Shown here in pieces: positions 54,534 through 63,050 of a DNA stretch of 64,000 nucleotides. The notes under the pieces were generated by a model. That model was not told where the DNA came from. It saw nothing but the letters and a program-made list of their open reading frames with translations, and made no database searches. The first letter of the stretch is position 1, and the number at the start of each line of letters is the position of its first letter. The DNA is taken from assembly GCF_014836335.1 (NCBI RefSeq), contig NZ_JACSRA010000010.1, forward strand, positions 78,513 to 142,512, written 5' to 3'. The position numbers were made by a program, and so were the translations under genes. The stretch comes from Clostridium cibarium (GTDB taxonomy: Bacteria > Bacillota > Clostridia > Clostridiales > Clostridiaceae).

Positions 54534-54564
54534 AAGTTCTTGCAAAATTTGCAAGAACTTTTTT
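54534..54564. terminator. Bidirectional terminator
   Basis: AAGTTCTTGCAAA (54534-54546) is a perfect inverted repeat of TTTGCAAGAACTT (54548-54560), with T6 behind. It overlaps the end of the minus-strand PHP gene. Confidence 0.85.
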
Positions 54565-55555
54565 ATAATTTATAATCTAAAAATATTGGTGAACTTATAG
54601 CTATTCTATTACCTTCTTGATGGATTTTAATTATATACCAATTTTCGCCCTCTTCTTTCTCATGTTCATATAAATATTTAATAGAGTTTAGATTAATATT
54701 ATCAATTTTTTTAACTAGAACTCCTTTATTAGTAATTATTTCGATTTGCTTAATTTTATTTTTAGGGTCTTCTGCATATATCATAAACTTAAGCTTTTTT
54801 TTATCTATTTTTAATATATCTCCCATGAGGATATTATTAATGGTGAAATACATTTTTAGATTTCTAGATTCTGTTGAAAATGTTCGTCTTTTTCTAAATG
54901 CATCTATAATTTTTTCACTGCTTAGTTCAGTTGCTAATACTACAGTAAGGTTATCACTATCTCCAAAATTAATTCTGTGATTATCTTGACCGTTTATAGC
55001 TCCTAGTTTCCAACCTTTGTCAAGAAGGGAATAATAATATTTTTCATAACGTGAATATTTGTGAGGAAAAGATCCATTTCCTACTTCAATGGAAGTTATT
55101 AATTTATTTATTAATTCATTATAGGTTAAAGATAAGACATTTTTGTGAGGATGATTTATCGTTATAAATGAATCAGGGTTATTTATCATCCATAAGGCTA
55201 AAGCATTTAAGTTTCTAACTGTACCGGTAAAAAACGTATCACAGTTTATTATATTAAAATCACCATAAAGGGCGGTCCTTGTTTCAAATCCTACTAGAGG
55301 GATAAGGCTAGCTGATTTTTTTGAAAATTTGTCACGGGCATAATTCATAGCAATCCATTTTGAAACATGATTATTATTTATAGATGTTTCATTATTTAGA
55401 TAAGAGTTATGATCAGTTAGTGCTAAAAAGTTTAATCCATTATTTTTCCCATATTCATATGCTTCTAAAGGGGTTCCTCTGCCTGTAGAAAAATCGGTAT
55501 GAGCATGAGGTATTCCATAATAATATCTTAATGATTTTTTTTTGCTTTTACCCAA
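54563..55555 (-). CDS. PHP domain-containing metallohydrolase (CehA/McbA-like)
   Basis: 330-residue protein with a polymerase-and-histidinol-phosphatase fold. Metal ligands are visible in IPHAHTDFSTG (HxH, about residues 16-26), LTDHN (about 47-51), INHPH (about 134-138) and GQDNH (about 189-193). After about residue 220 there is a beta-rich C-terminal part typical of CehA/McbA-type hydrolases. It probably cleaves phosphate esters, with an unknown substrate. No signal peptide is visible. The start is ATG 55555 with a weak ribosome-binding site (TTTGAGGTAATTAGCTT) on the minus strand. It is a single gene. Confidence 0.83.
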   Translation of the reverse strand: MGKSKKKSLRYYYGIPHAHTDFSTGRGTPLEAYEYGKNNGLNFLALTDHNSYLNNETSINNNHVSKWIAMNYARDKFSKKSASLIPLVGFETRTALYGDFNIINCDTFFTGTVRNLNALALWMINNPDSFITINHPHKNVLSLTYNELINKLITSIEVGNGSFPHKYSRYEKYYYSLLDKGWKLGAINGQDNHRINFGDSDNLTVVLATELSSEKIIDAFRKRRTFSTESRNLKMYFTINNILMGDILKIDKKKLKFMIYAEDPKNKIKQIEIITNKGVLVKKIDNINLNSIKYLYEHEKEEGENWYIIKIHQEGNRIAISSPIFLDYKL

Positions 55556-55679
55556 GCTAATTACCTCAAATAATTATTTACTATATTTATAGTGCTTATA
55601 TCCTTTAAATAATGACAATAATAAATAGTAATGATAAAATAAATTTAACAATAAGAAAAAATAGAGGTAGGAGATTTAA

Positions 55680-56513
55680 ATGATATTTGTTGGTGAGTAC
55701 AATGATTTGAAAGTTGATAGAAAGGTTGACTTTGGATATTATTTGACAGATGAAGACGGGAATGATGTATTACTTCCTAATGCATCTATAAAAGAAAGAG
55801 ATATAAAACTTGGAGAAGAGATAGAGGTTTTTATATATAGGGACTCTAAGGATAGACCTATTGCTACATTAAAAAAGCCATTAATTAAAGTAGGGGAAGT
55901 ATCATATTTAAAGATTGTAGGTGAAAGTTCTTTTGGAGCATTTGCGGATATTGGTTTAGATAGGGATATTTTCATTCCATTAAAGGAACAAAAATTTAAA
56001 TGTTTAGTTGGAAAGAGTTATTTATTATATGCTTACATAGATAAAACAGGCAGATTAGCTGCAACCACATATGTTGATAATTATATGGAAATAGGTGAAG
56101 GGTTTAAAGTTGGAGATGAAGTAGAAGTTATAACTTATGGAAAAGGCGGAGAAAAAACTATAAGAGTTGCTATAGATGGTAAATATCAAGGAATAGTTTT
56201 AGGTAATGAACATTATAATGATATTTATCCAGGAGAGAAGTTTAAAGCTAGAATAAAAAAGATATATGAAGATGGTGTCGTTGGAGTTTCTACAAGAAGA
56301 AAAAGACTCGAAGAAAGAGATGTATTGAAAGAACAAATTCTTGATTATCTAGAAAAACATGATGGATTTATGGTATATAATGATAAGACTTCTCCAGAGA
56401 TAATAAAGGAAACCTTTAACACTTCCAAGAATTATTTTAAAATGACGCTTGGAGGTCTTATGAAAGAAGGGAAAATAGAGCAATCACTAGAAGGTACTAG
56501 ATTAAAAAAATAA
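55680..56513 (+). CDS. CvfB-like S1 RNA-binding protein
   Basis: 277-residue protein of the CvfB/YitL type: tandem S1-like beta-barrels over about residues 1-200 (KVDFGYYLTDEDGNDVLLP; SSFGAFADIGLDRDIFIP; GEKFKARIKKIYEDGVVGVS) and a C-terminal winged helix (about 215-277). Staphylococcal CvfB binds RNA and affects virulence gene expression; in clostridia the role is not known. AGGTAGGAGATTTAA precedes the ATG. A strong terminator follows. It is a single gene. Confidence 0.88.
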   Translation: MIFVGEYNDLKVDRKVDFGYYLTDEDGNDVLLPNASIKERDIKLGEEIEVFIYRDSKDRPIATLKKPLIKVGEVSYLKIVGESSFGAFADIGLDRDIFIPLKEQKFKCLVGKSYLLYAYIDKTGRLAATTYVDNYMEIGEGFKVGDEVEVITYGKGGEKTIRVAIDGKYQGIVLGNEHYNDIYPGEKFKARIKKIYEDGVVGVSTRRKRLEERDVLKEQILDYLEKHDGFMVYNDKTSPEIIKETFNTSKNYFKMTLGGLMKEGKIEQSLEGTRLKK

Positions 56514-56523
56514 TATTAAATAA

Positions 56524-56561
56524 AAATACTGTCTAAAAGTTCTAATTTAGACAGTATTTTT
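56524..56561 (+). terminator. Terminator after the CvfB-like gene
   Basis: AAATACTGTCTAAA (56524-56537) is a perfect inverted repeat of TTTAGACAGTATTT (56546-56559), with T7 at its end. Confidence 0.85.
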
Positions 56562-56662
56562 TTATGGGAAGGTAATTGAAAACCTATATCAACTATTGAC
56601 TAAATTCGTATTTGGCTGTATAGTATTCCTATATAGAAATACTCATTCAAGGAGTGCAGAAA

Positions 56663-57355
56663 ATGGACATTGTAGAAAGATTAATGTGTTTTGGATTAAC
56701 TAGACATGAAGCAAATATATATTTATTACTATTTGCAGAAGGAGAGTTAAATGGATATGAAGTTTCAAAATTAACAGGCATATCAAGATCCAATACATAT
56801 AATTCATTAGCTGGGCTAGTTGAAAAGGGGGCTGCTTATATTATAGATAGTGGGGCAATTTTATATACTCCAGTTAGTATAGAAGAATTTTGTAGTAATA
56901 AGATTCGGTTTATGGAAGATAATAAAGCTGAGATTATAAAAAACGTTCCAAAAAGAAAAGAAGAAACCAATGGATATATAACAATAAAAGGAGAAAAGCA
57001 TATTAAAGATAAATTTAGAAATATGTTGATGCAGGCTAAGGAGAGAGTATATTTAGATATGTCTGAGAAAATGCTTAATGATGTAAAGTCGGAATTAATT
57101 GAGCTTAGAGATAGAGGTATTAAAATAGTAATAATTACAGATTCAACATTTAAATTAGATGGGACTATAATATATAATGCTGAAAAGGATCCAGTGCAAA
57201 TTAGACTTATTGTAGACTCAAAATATGTTTTAACAGGGGAAATTGGGGATGAACTTAACTCCACATGTTTATATTCAAGTAATAACAATTTGGTACAAGT
57301 ATTTAAAGACGCTTTAATCAATGAGATGAAGTTAATAGAAATCATGAAAGGATGA
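56663..57355 (+). CDS. TrmB-family transcriptional regulator
   Basis: 230-residue DNA-binding protein. The N-terminal winged helix (FGLTRHEANIYLLLF, then GYEVSKLTGISRSNTYNSL, about residues 9-50) is of the TrmB type. The C-terminal half resembles the phospholipase-D-like effector region of TrmB proteins (AKERVYLDMSEKML, then GIKIVIITD). Known TrmB proteins sense sugars; this one lies 7 bases before lysA, so it may respond to lysine or diaminopimelate instead. That is inference from position. I start it at ATG 56663, eight bases behind AAGGAG (56649-56654); the GTG at 56654 overlaps that site. Confidence 0.85.
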   Translation: MDIVERLMCFGLTRHEANIYLLLFAEGELNGYEVSKLTGISRSNTYNSLAGLVEKGAAYIIDSGAILYTPVSIEEFCSNKIRFMEDNKAEIIKNVPKRKEETNGYITIKGEKHIKDKFRNMLMQAKERVYLDMSEKMLNDVKSELIELRDRGIKIVIITDSTFKLDGTIIYNAEKDPVQIRLIVDSKYVLTGEIGDELNSTCLYSSNNNLVQVFKDALINEMKLIEIMKG

Positions 57356-57362
57356 ATATTTA

Positions 57363-58604
57363 ATGAATAAGAAGCCATTTGTTACAAAAGATCAATTAGT
57401 AGAAATTATTAAAGAGTTTCCAACACCATTTCATATTTATGATGAAAAAGGAATAAGAGAAAATGCACGTAAATTAAAAGAAGCTTTTTCGTGGAATAAA
57501 GGTTTTAAAGAGTATTTTGCTGTAAAGGCAACTCCAAATCCACATCTGCTTAAGATTTTACAAGAAGAAGGATGTGGAATGGACTGTTCTTCTTTAACTG
57601 AACTTATGATGTCAGAAAAATGTGGGTTCCTTGGTGATGATATTATGTTTTCATCAAATAATACTCCAGCTGAAGAATTTCAATATGCACGTAAATTAAA
57701 TGCTACTATTAATTTAGATGATATAACTCATATTGACTTTTTAAGAGAAGTAGCAGATATTCCTAAAATAATATCTTGTAGATATAATCCAGGAGGAAAG
57801 TTTGCCCTTGGAACAACTATAATGGACGATCCAGGTGATGCTAAATATGGATTAACTAGAGAACAAATGACAGAGGCTTTCTTAAGATTAAAAGAATTAG
57901 GAGCTGAAGAATTTGGAATGCATTCATTTTTAGCAAGTAATACAGTTACTAATGAATATTATCCAGAGCTTGCAAAGATTCTTTTTAAAGTTGCAGTTGA
58001 ATTAAAGGAAGAAACAGGCGTACATATAGGGTTTATTAATCTTTCAGGAGGAGTAGGAATTCCATATACTCCAGATAAGGAACCAAACGATATTATTGCA
58101 ATAGGTGAAGGTGTAAGAAAAGCATACGAAGAAATATTAGTTCCAGCAGGTATGGGAGATGTGGCTATATATACAGAACTTGGACGTTTTATGCTTGGGC
58201 CTTATGGACACCTTGTTACAACTGCAGTTCATGAAAAACATATATATAAAGAATATATAGGTGTTGATGCATGTGCAGTTAACTTAATGAGACCAGCAAT
58301 GTATGGAGCATATCATCATATAACTGTAATGGGCAAAGAAAATGAACCTTGTGATTATGTTTATGATGTAGTAGGATCATTGTGTGAAAATAACGATAAA
58401 TTTGCAGTTGATAGAAAGCTTCCAAAGATTGATAAGGGAGATATACTTGTTATTCATGATACTGGTGCTCATGGATTTGCCATGGGATATAATTATAATG
58501 GTAAATTAAAATCTGCTGAAATCCTACTTAAGGAAGATGGATCTACTAAGCTTATTAGAAGAGCAGAAACTCCAGAAGATTATTTTGCAACTTTAGATTT
58601 TTAA
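57363..58604 (+). CDS. lysA: Diaminopimelate decarboxylase
   Basis: PLP enzyme decarboxylating meso-diaminopimelate to L-lysine. The 413-residue product has the PLP Lys55 in YFAVKATPNPH, the glycine loop LSGGVGIPY (about 229-237), TELGRFMLGPYG (about 275-286) and the C-terminal active-site Cys region SLCENNDKF (about 341-349), where most decarboxylases read CES. The ATG follows GAAAGGATGAATATTTA. Arginine and carboxynorspermidine decarboxylases are related; length, GPYG and neighbours favour LysA. It is co-transcribed with the TrmB-type regulator. No lysine riboswitch lies before this pair. Confidence 0.88.
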   Translation: MNKKPFVTKDQLVEIIKEFPTPFHIYDEKGIRENARKLKEAFSWNKGFKEYFAVKATPNPHLLKILQEEGCGMDCSSLTELMMSEKCGFLGDDIMFSSNNTPAEEFQYARKLNATINLDDITHIDFLREVADIPKIISCRYNPGGKFALGTTIMDDPGDAKYGLTREQMTEAFLRLKELGAEEFGMHSFLASNTVTNEYYPELAKILFKVAVELKEETGVHIGFINLSGGVGIPYTPDKEPNDIIAIGEGVRKAYEEILVPAGMGDVAIYTELGRFMLGPYGHLVTTAVHEKHIYKEYIGVDACAVNLMRPAMYGAYHHITVMGKENEPCDYVYDVVGSLCENNDKFAVDRKLPKIDKGDILVIHDTGAHGFAMGYNYNGKLKSAEILLKEDGSTKLIRRAETPEDYFATLDF

Positions 58605-58660
58605 AATTTGACAAAAATTACTTGAAGTTGTAATATAAAAATTGGAAAATTTAATAATAA

Positions 58661-58819
58661 GGCTAGGGGTGCTGACTATAAGTTAGCTGAGAGATATTCT
58701 GTTAGAATTGAGACCCTTGAACCTGATGTGGTTAGTACCATCGTAGGGAAGCAGTGAATACTATGTATTCTTCATAGATTTAAAATTTTAGACTTGCCTA
58801 TTATGGCAAGTCTTTTTTT
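58661..58819 (+). promoter_or_regulatory. TPP riboswitch with terminator
   Basis: The THI element is clear: GGGGTGC (58667-58673), GCTGAGAGAT (58686-58695), ACCCTTGAACCTGAT (58713-58727) and the closing GTAGGGAAGC (58743-58752). A terminator follows: GACTTGCC (58791-58798) pairs with GGCAAGTC (58805-58812), then T7. TPP binding should favour the terminator and reduce thiSFGHE expression. The alternative pairing was not worked out in detail. Confidence 0.95.
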
Positions 58820-58859
58820 ATAGCTGAATTCCTAAGGTGAAGAAGGAGGTGCGAAATAA

Positions 58860-59054
58860 ATGAAGGTTAATGGAAAAGAGTTTGAACTAAAGGAAGAAAA
58901 AACATTAGATAAGTTTTTAGATGAACTTACAATAAATAAGGAAAAAGTAATAGTTGAATTAGATGGAGCTATTATAACTAAAGAAGACTTTGTAAATATA
59001 GTACTTAAAGATAGTAATGTTATGGAAGTAATAAGCTTTGTTGGAGGAGGCTAA
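58860..59054 (+). CDS. thiS: Sulfur carrier protein ThiS
   Basis: 64-residue ubiquitin-like sulfur carrier for thiazole synthesis. It ends in the required Gly-Gly (FVGGG), which is adenylated by ThiF and then carries the thiocarboxylate. MKVNGKEFELKEE at the start is the family beta-hairpin. GAAGGAGGTGCGAAATAA precedes the ATG. It is the first gene behind the TPP riboswitch; thiF starts five bases after its stop. Confidence 0.93.
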   Translation: MKVNGKEFELKEEKTLDKFLDELTINKEKVIVELDGAIITKEDFVNIVLKDSNVMEVISFVGGG

Positions 59055-59058
59055 ATTA

Positions 59059-59862
59059 ATGAAAGTATTAATAAACGAAAAGGAAAGAGTTGTCGATAAG
59101 GCTTCGGTTTATGAGCTTAGAGATGAATTTAAAAAAAATGCTGATATTGTTATATTAAATGGATTCCCTATAAAAGATGATATTAATGTACAAGAAGGTG
59201 ATAGAATCTGCTTTATAAAAAAAGGAGAAATGCCAAAAAAGGAGGAACTTGAAGCATTAATGGCAAGTCGTCATACTCCTAAGGTTCATGAAACTTTAAA
59301 AAGAGGAAAAGTAGCTATAGCAGGAGCTGGAGGGTTAGGCTCTAATGTAGCTATATCTTTAGCAAGAATTGGAGTTGGACATATAAAGGTTATAGACTTT
59401 GATGTAGTGGAACCAAGTAATCTAAACAGGCAACAATACTATATAAAGCATATAGGAATGAAAAAGGTATATGCATTAAAGGAAATTCTTACAGAGATTA
59501 ATCCTTTTATAGAAGTAGAAGTGTTAGATTTAAAAGTTGAGAAAGATAATATTAAGGATATTTTTAATGGATTTGATATAGTAGTTGAAGCTTTTGATAA
59601 TGCAGTATATAAAGCTCTTCTAGTAGGAGAAATATTAAAGAATTTCAAAAAAACTAAAATTATATCAGCCTCAGGTATGGCGGGATTTTATTCCAATAAC
59701 ATTATATATACTAAAAAAATAAATGACAGATTATATATTTGCGGAGATAGAATTCATGAAGCAGGGATAAATGAAGGGCTTATGGCTCCTAGGGTTGGAA
59801 TTGTAGCTAACCATGAGGCAAACACAGTACTAAGACTATTATTAAATGAGATAGAAGTATAA
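59059..59862 (+). CDS. thiF: ThiS adenylyltransferase ThiF with N-terminal ThiS-like extension
   Basis: 267-residue E1-like enzyme that adenylates the ThiS C-terminus. The first 65 residues look like a ThiS-like domain ([21 protein letters not shown]) that lacks the terminal Gly-Gly. The E1 part has GAGGLGSN (about residues 90-97), [14 protein letters not shown] (about 113-126) and a catalytic region near AFDNAVYK. The CxxC zinc knuckles of E. coli ThiF are absent; only single Cys residues appear. I start it at ATG 59059 behind GGAGGAGG (59043-59050), not at the upstream TTG. This fused clostridial form is known. It works with ThiS, ThiG and ThiH. Confidence 0.9.
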   Translation: MKVLINEKERVVDKASVYELRDEFKKNADIVILNGFPIKDDINVQEGDRICFIKKGEMPKKEELEALMASRHTPKVHETLKRGKVAIAGAGGLGSNVAISLARIGVGHIKVIDFDVVEPSNLNRQQYYIKHIGMKKVYALKEILTEINPFIEVEVLDLKVEKDNIKDIFNGFDIVVEAFDNAVYKALLVGEILKNFKKTKIISASGMAGFYSNNIIYTKKINDRLYICGDRIHEAGINEGLMAPRVGIVANHEANTVLRLLLNEIEV

Positions 59863-59879
59863 ATATTGGGGGAGTAGAA

Positions 59880-60644
59880 ATGAATAAATTTATATTAGGC
59901 AAGCAGGAACTTAGTTCAAGGTTATTAGTTGGTACAGGAAAGTATGGAAATAATAAAATACTTCCAGATGTAGTTAAGGAATCAGGCACAAATATAGTTA
60001 CTATGGCTGTAAGAAGAGTTGACCTAGATAACAAAGAGGAAAATATAATAGAATATATACCAAAAGATATAATATTACTTCCAAATACATCAGGAGCTAG
60101 AAATGCAGAAGAAGCTATTAGAATAGCAAGAATAGCTAAAGCTATGGGATGTGGTAATTGGATTAAAATAGAGGTTATTTCAGATACCAAATATTTAATG
60201 CCAGATAATTTAGAAACTCTTAAGGCTACTGAGGTATTAGTAAAGGAAGGATTTAATGTTTTACCATATATGAATCCAGACTTAATGATGGGTAAGCGGA
60301 TGGCAGAGGCAGGGGCAGCGGCAGTAATGCCATTAGGTGCACCAATTGGAAGTAATAGAGGAATAAGAACAAAAGAACTTATAGAAATTATGATAGATGA
60401 AATAGATACACCTATAATAGTTGATGCTGGTATAGGTCGACCTTCAGATGCAGCACTTGCTATGGAGATGGGAGCTTCAGCAGTTCTAGTAAACACTGCA
60501 CTTTCATCAGCTAAAGATCCTATAGCTATGGCTAAGGCATTTAAAAAGGCTGTAGAAGCAGGAAGAGAAGCATACCTAGCTGGTCTTGGAGCAGAAAGTA
60601 CAAAGGGCAATGCATCATCTCCTTTAACAGGATTTTTAGGTTAA
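59880..60644 (+). CDS. thiG: Thiazole synthase ThiG
   Basis: Forms the thiamin thiazole from DXP, dehydroglycine and ThiS thiocarboxylate. The 254-residue TIM barrel has the active-site Lys in WIKIEVISD (about residues 94-102), GAPIGSN (about 157-163) and [11 protein letters not shown] (about 182-192), followed by [22 protein letters not shown] precedes the ATG. It is co-transcribed with thiH, which begins 13 bases after its stop and supplies the dehydroglycine. Confidence 0.95.
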   Translation: MNKFILGKQELSSRLLVGTGKYGNNKILPDVVKESGTNIVTMAVRRVDLDNKEENIIEYIPKDIILLPNTSGARNAEEAIRIARIAKAMGCGNWIKIEVISDTKYLMPDNLETLKATEVLVKEGFNVLPYMNPDLMMGKRMAEAGAAAVMPLGAPIGSNRGIRTKELIEIMIDEIDTPIIVDAGIGRPSDAALAMEMGASAVLVNTALSSAKDPIAMAKAFKKAVEAGREAYLAGLGAESTKGNASSPLTGFLG

Positions 60645-60657
60645 AGAGGTGGAAAAT

Positions 60658-61770
60658 ATGAGTGTATATGAATATATAAAAGAAAATACAGATTTTGATT
60701 TTTACGAAGCTCTAGATAAGATTACAGATGAGGATATAAAGAGGGCTATAAACAAGAAAAAACTTATGCCAGAAGATTTTTTAGCCTTAATCTCAAAAGG
60801 AGCAGAAAACTATTTAGAAGAAATAGCTCAAAAAGCTCATAAATTAACTGAGCAATATTTTGGGAAGACAGTGTTATTATATACTCCTATATATCTTGCT
60901 AATTACTGTGTAAATAAATGTGCCTATTGCGGATATAATCACGATAATGACATTCATAGAAAAAAATTAACCTTAGAAGAAATAGAGAAAGAAGCCATAG
61001 CTGTAAGTAAAAGAGGATTTAAGCATATTATCTTTTTAACTGGTGAGTCGCAAAAGGATACACCTGTTGAATATATAATTGATGCTACAAAGATACTAAA
61101 GAAATATTTTTCATCACTAGCTATAGAAATTTACCCACTAACAGAAGAAGATTATAAAAGGGTTGTAGAAGCTGGAGTGGATTCTTTAACTGTATATCAA
61201 GAATGTTATGATGAAAAAATATATGATAAGGTTCATGTAGCTGGGCCTAAGAAAAATTATAAGTTTAGATTAGATGCTATAGAAAGAGGCTGCAAAGCAG
61301 GAATAAGAAGTGTCAATTTAGCTCCACTCTTAGGATTAAATGATTGGAGAATTGAAGTTTATAAGATGATGCTTCATGGCTTGTATTTAAGAAAGAAATA
61401 TCCAGAGGTTGAAGTGGGATTTTCTACTCCAAGAATTAGACCATGTGTAGGGGGATATAATGATTTAAAGGAAGTAAGTGATAAGGAATTAGTTCAAGCT
61501 ATTATAGCGATGCGATTGATGTTCCCTAATTGTACTTTAAATATTTCATCAAGAGAAGGAAGAGGATTTAGAGAAAAGCTTATTCCACTTGGAGTTAATA
61601 AGGTTTCTGCTGGAGTATCTACTGCTATTGGTGGACATACAATGGACATGGAGGAAGCAGGAGAAGTTCAGTTTGATATAAATGATAGTAGAGATGAAAA
61701 TGAAATGAAAGAAATGATAAGAAACATAGGTTATGAACCTATATTTAAAGATTGGCTGGGAGCATTTTAG
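60658..61770 (+). CDS. thiH: 2-iminoacetate synthase ThiH
   Basis: Radical SAM enzyme cleaving tyrosine to dehydroglycine and p-cresol. The [4Fe-4S] motif is CVNKCAYCG (C-x3-C-x2-C, about residues 83-90). GVDSLTVYQE (about 176-185) and the C-terminal GISTAIGGH-like segment (GVSTAIGGHTMD) match the family. I start it at ATG 60658 because GAGGTGG (60646-60652) is its ribosome-binding site; GTG 60649 lies within that site. The product has 370 residues. Its use of tyrosine rather than the oxygen-dependent ThiO route fits an anaerobe. thiE begins directly at its stop. Confidence 0.95.
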   Translation: MSVYEYIKENTDFDFYEALDKITDEDIKRAINKKKLMPEDFLALISKGAENYLEEIAQKAHKLTEQYFGKTVLLYTPIYLANYCVNKCAYCGYNHDNDIHRKKLTLEEIEKEAIAVSKRGFKHIIFLTGESQKDTPVEYIIDATKILKKYFSSLAIEIYPLTEEDYKRVVEAGVDSLTVYQECYDEKIYDKVHVAGPKKNYKFRLDAIERGCKAGIRSVNLAPLLGLNDWRIEVYKMMLHGLYLRKKYPEVEVGFSTPRIRPCVGGYNDLKEVSDKELVQAIIAMRLMFPNCTLNISSREGRGFREKLIPLGVNKVSAGVSTAIGGHTMDMEEAGEVQFDINDSRDENEMKEMIRNIGYEPIFKDWLGAF

Positions 61771-62328
61771 ATGAATGTAATAGGGGTTACCAACAGAAAA
61801 TTGTGTGCTGATTTTTATAAGAGGATAGAAGAAATAGCTAAAAAAGATTTACAATATCTGATACTTAGGGAGAAGGATTTACTAGCTAAAGATCTAGAAA
61901 TAATGGCTTTAAAAGTGATGGATATACTTAAAGGATCTGGGATGGGTTTGGTAATAAATGGGAACTTAGGTGTAGCAAAAAAAGTTGAAGCAGCAGGGGT
62001 ACAACTTTCTTTTAGGGATTTTATAAAAGGAAAAAGTATTAATTATGACGGAGTAGTAGGAGTATCTATTCATAGTTTTGAAGAGGCCATTGAAGTGGAT
62101 AATAGAGGTGCTAGCTATATGATTTATGGGCATATATTTGAAACTGATTGTAAAAAAGGTGTTTTGCCCAGAGGACTTAAGGAATTTAAAGCTATATGTG
62201 AAAGTGTTACAACTCCTGTATATGCTATAGGTGGGATTACCAAAGAAAATGCACAGTTTGTAATGGATAGTGGTGCCTATGGTGTAGCATATATGTCTTC
62301 ATTAATGAAGGGTAAAAGGTTGGAATAA
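61771..62328 (+). CDS. Thiamine-phosphate synthase-like protein (ThiE/TenI family)
   Basis: 185-residue TIM barrel of the ThiE/TenI family, shorter than the roughly 210 residues usual for ThiE. Seen: YLILREKD (about residues 30-37), LVINGN (about 60-65; ThiE usually has the substrate-binding NDR here), GVSIHS (about 92-97), YGHIFETDCKKG (about 114-125) and VYAIGGI (about 150-156). ThiE couples the pyrimidine and thiazole moieties; TenI aromatises the thiazole. The missing ThiE-type residues and short length make TenI-like thiazole tautomerase a real alternative. Its ATG directly follows the thiH stop, which implies coupling. It ends the operon; only a weak hairpin lies at 62314-62334. Confidence 0.8.
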   Translation: MNVIGVTNRKLCADFYKRIEEIAKKDLQYLILREKDLLAKDLEIMALKVMDILKGSGMGLVINGNLGVAKKVEAAGVQLSFRDFIKGKSINYDGVVGVSIHSFEEAIEVDNRGASYMIYGHIFETDCKKGVLPRGLKEFKAICESVTTPVYAIGGITKENAQFVMDSGAYGVAYMSSLMKGKRLE

Positions 62329-62380
62329 CCTTTTATAATATGTATAATATAGGTATAAGAGCGTAGAGGAGGAGTATAAA

Positions 62381-62677
62381 ATGGTTAAGCATATAGTATT
62401 ATGGAAACTTAATGATGAGGGAAAGAAAGATGGAGCTACTAAAGTAGTTACCTTATTACAAGGCAAATTTAAAGCACTTTTAGGTGTGGTAGATGGACTT
62501 AAGGCAATAGAAGTTGGAGAAAACTATAATGGTGGAGAATATGATATGACATTATATTGTGAATTTGAAAGCAAAGAAGCACAAGATAATTATCAAACAC
62601 ATCCAGCTCATTTAGAAATTAAGAAAGTAGTTCATACATTTGTAGATGGTAGAGCTTGCGTAGATTACGTAATTTAA
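62381..62677 (+). CDS. Dabb (stress-responsive A/B barrel) family protein
   Basis: 98-residue small ferredoxin-like-barrel protein. MVKHIVLWKL at the N-terminus and the YDMTLYCEFESKEAQDNYQTHPAHLEI-like region (read from about residue 55) match the Dabb family, which forms dimeric barrels; functions range from plant stress proteins to polyketide cyclisation, and it is unknown in clostridia. GTAGAGGAGGAGTATAAA precedes its ATG. It lies 52 bases after the thi operon, possibly within the same transcript, without known link to thiamin. Confidence 0.88.
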   Translation: MVKHIVLWKLNDEGKKDGATKVVTLLQGKFKALLGVVDGLKAIEVGENYNGGEYDMTLYCEFESKEAQDNYQTHPAHLEIKKVVHTFVDGRACVDYVI

Positions 62678-62778
62678 ATTTTAAAAGGCATTACAGTCAG
62701 TATTAAAAAATAATATGAATTGACATATTAAATAAAAAGATGTAATATGAAAAAAGTAAAATGTAATATGATGATATG

Positions 62779-63009
62779 GTAGAGGCGCTATATATAATTA
62801 GTATCTTATTTTAGTGGGCACACGTTTTGAGGATAAGAGAAAGGTATAATAGCCGAAGGATAAAAATATTTGCAATTTTTTATTCTGGGTATGCATATAA
62901 TATATGTATAACTGTCACGAAAGTGGAGGGCTACAAATTTACAAAATTTCTATAAGTATGACTTTTTAGAATTGTTTTGCCCGTCATGAAAATGATGGGC
63001 TTTATTTTT
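62779..63009 (+). promoter_or_regulatory. Lysine riboswitch (L box) of dapA with terminator
   Basis: The conserved blocks are in order: AGAGGCGC (62781-62788), AGTATC (62800-62805), GAGGATAAGAG (62829-62839), AGCCGAAGG (62851-62859), CTGGGT (62885-62890), ACTGTCACGAAAGTGGAGGGCTAC (spanning 62911-62934; individual blocks match the family). The expression platform is a hairpin of GCCCGTCAT (62979-62987) with ATGATGGGC (62992-63000), then TTTATTTTT. High lysine should terminate transcription before dapA. Confidence 0.95.
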
Positions 63010-63050
63010 GAAAAGGACAGGCCCTTACCTAGAATATGGAGGTAAGAAAA

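Noticed and set aside
56836..57378. A 180-codon minus-strand open frame over the TrmB-type regulator
   Set aside because: Antisense shadow; the plus-strand frame has a recognisable winged helix and a good ribosome-binding site.
59807..60610. A 267-codon minus-strand open frame over thiG
   Set aside because: The length is notable, but it is the shadow of thiG, an intact enzyme gene in the thi operon; the translation is Ala/Ile/Ser-rich without any motif.
62314..62334. Hairpin after the ThiE-like gene as a terminator
   Set aside because: The stem is only 8 bp, overlaps the stop codon and has a broken T tract, so I did not call it; the Dabb gene may be read through from the thi operon.
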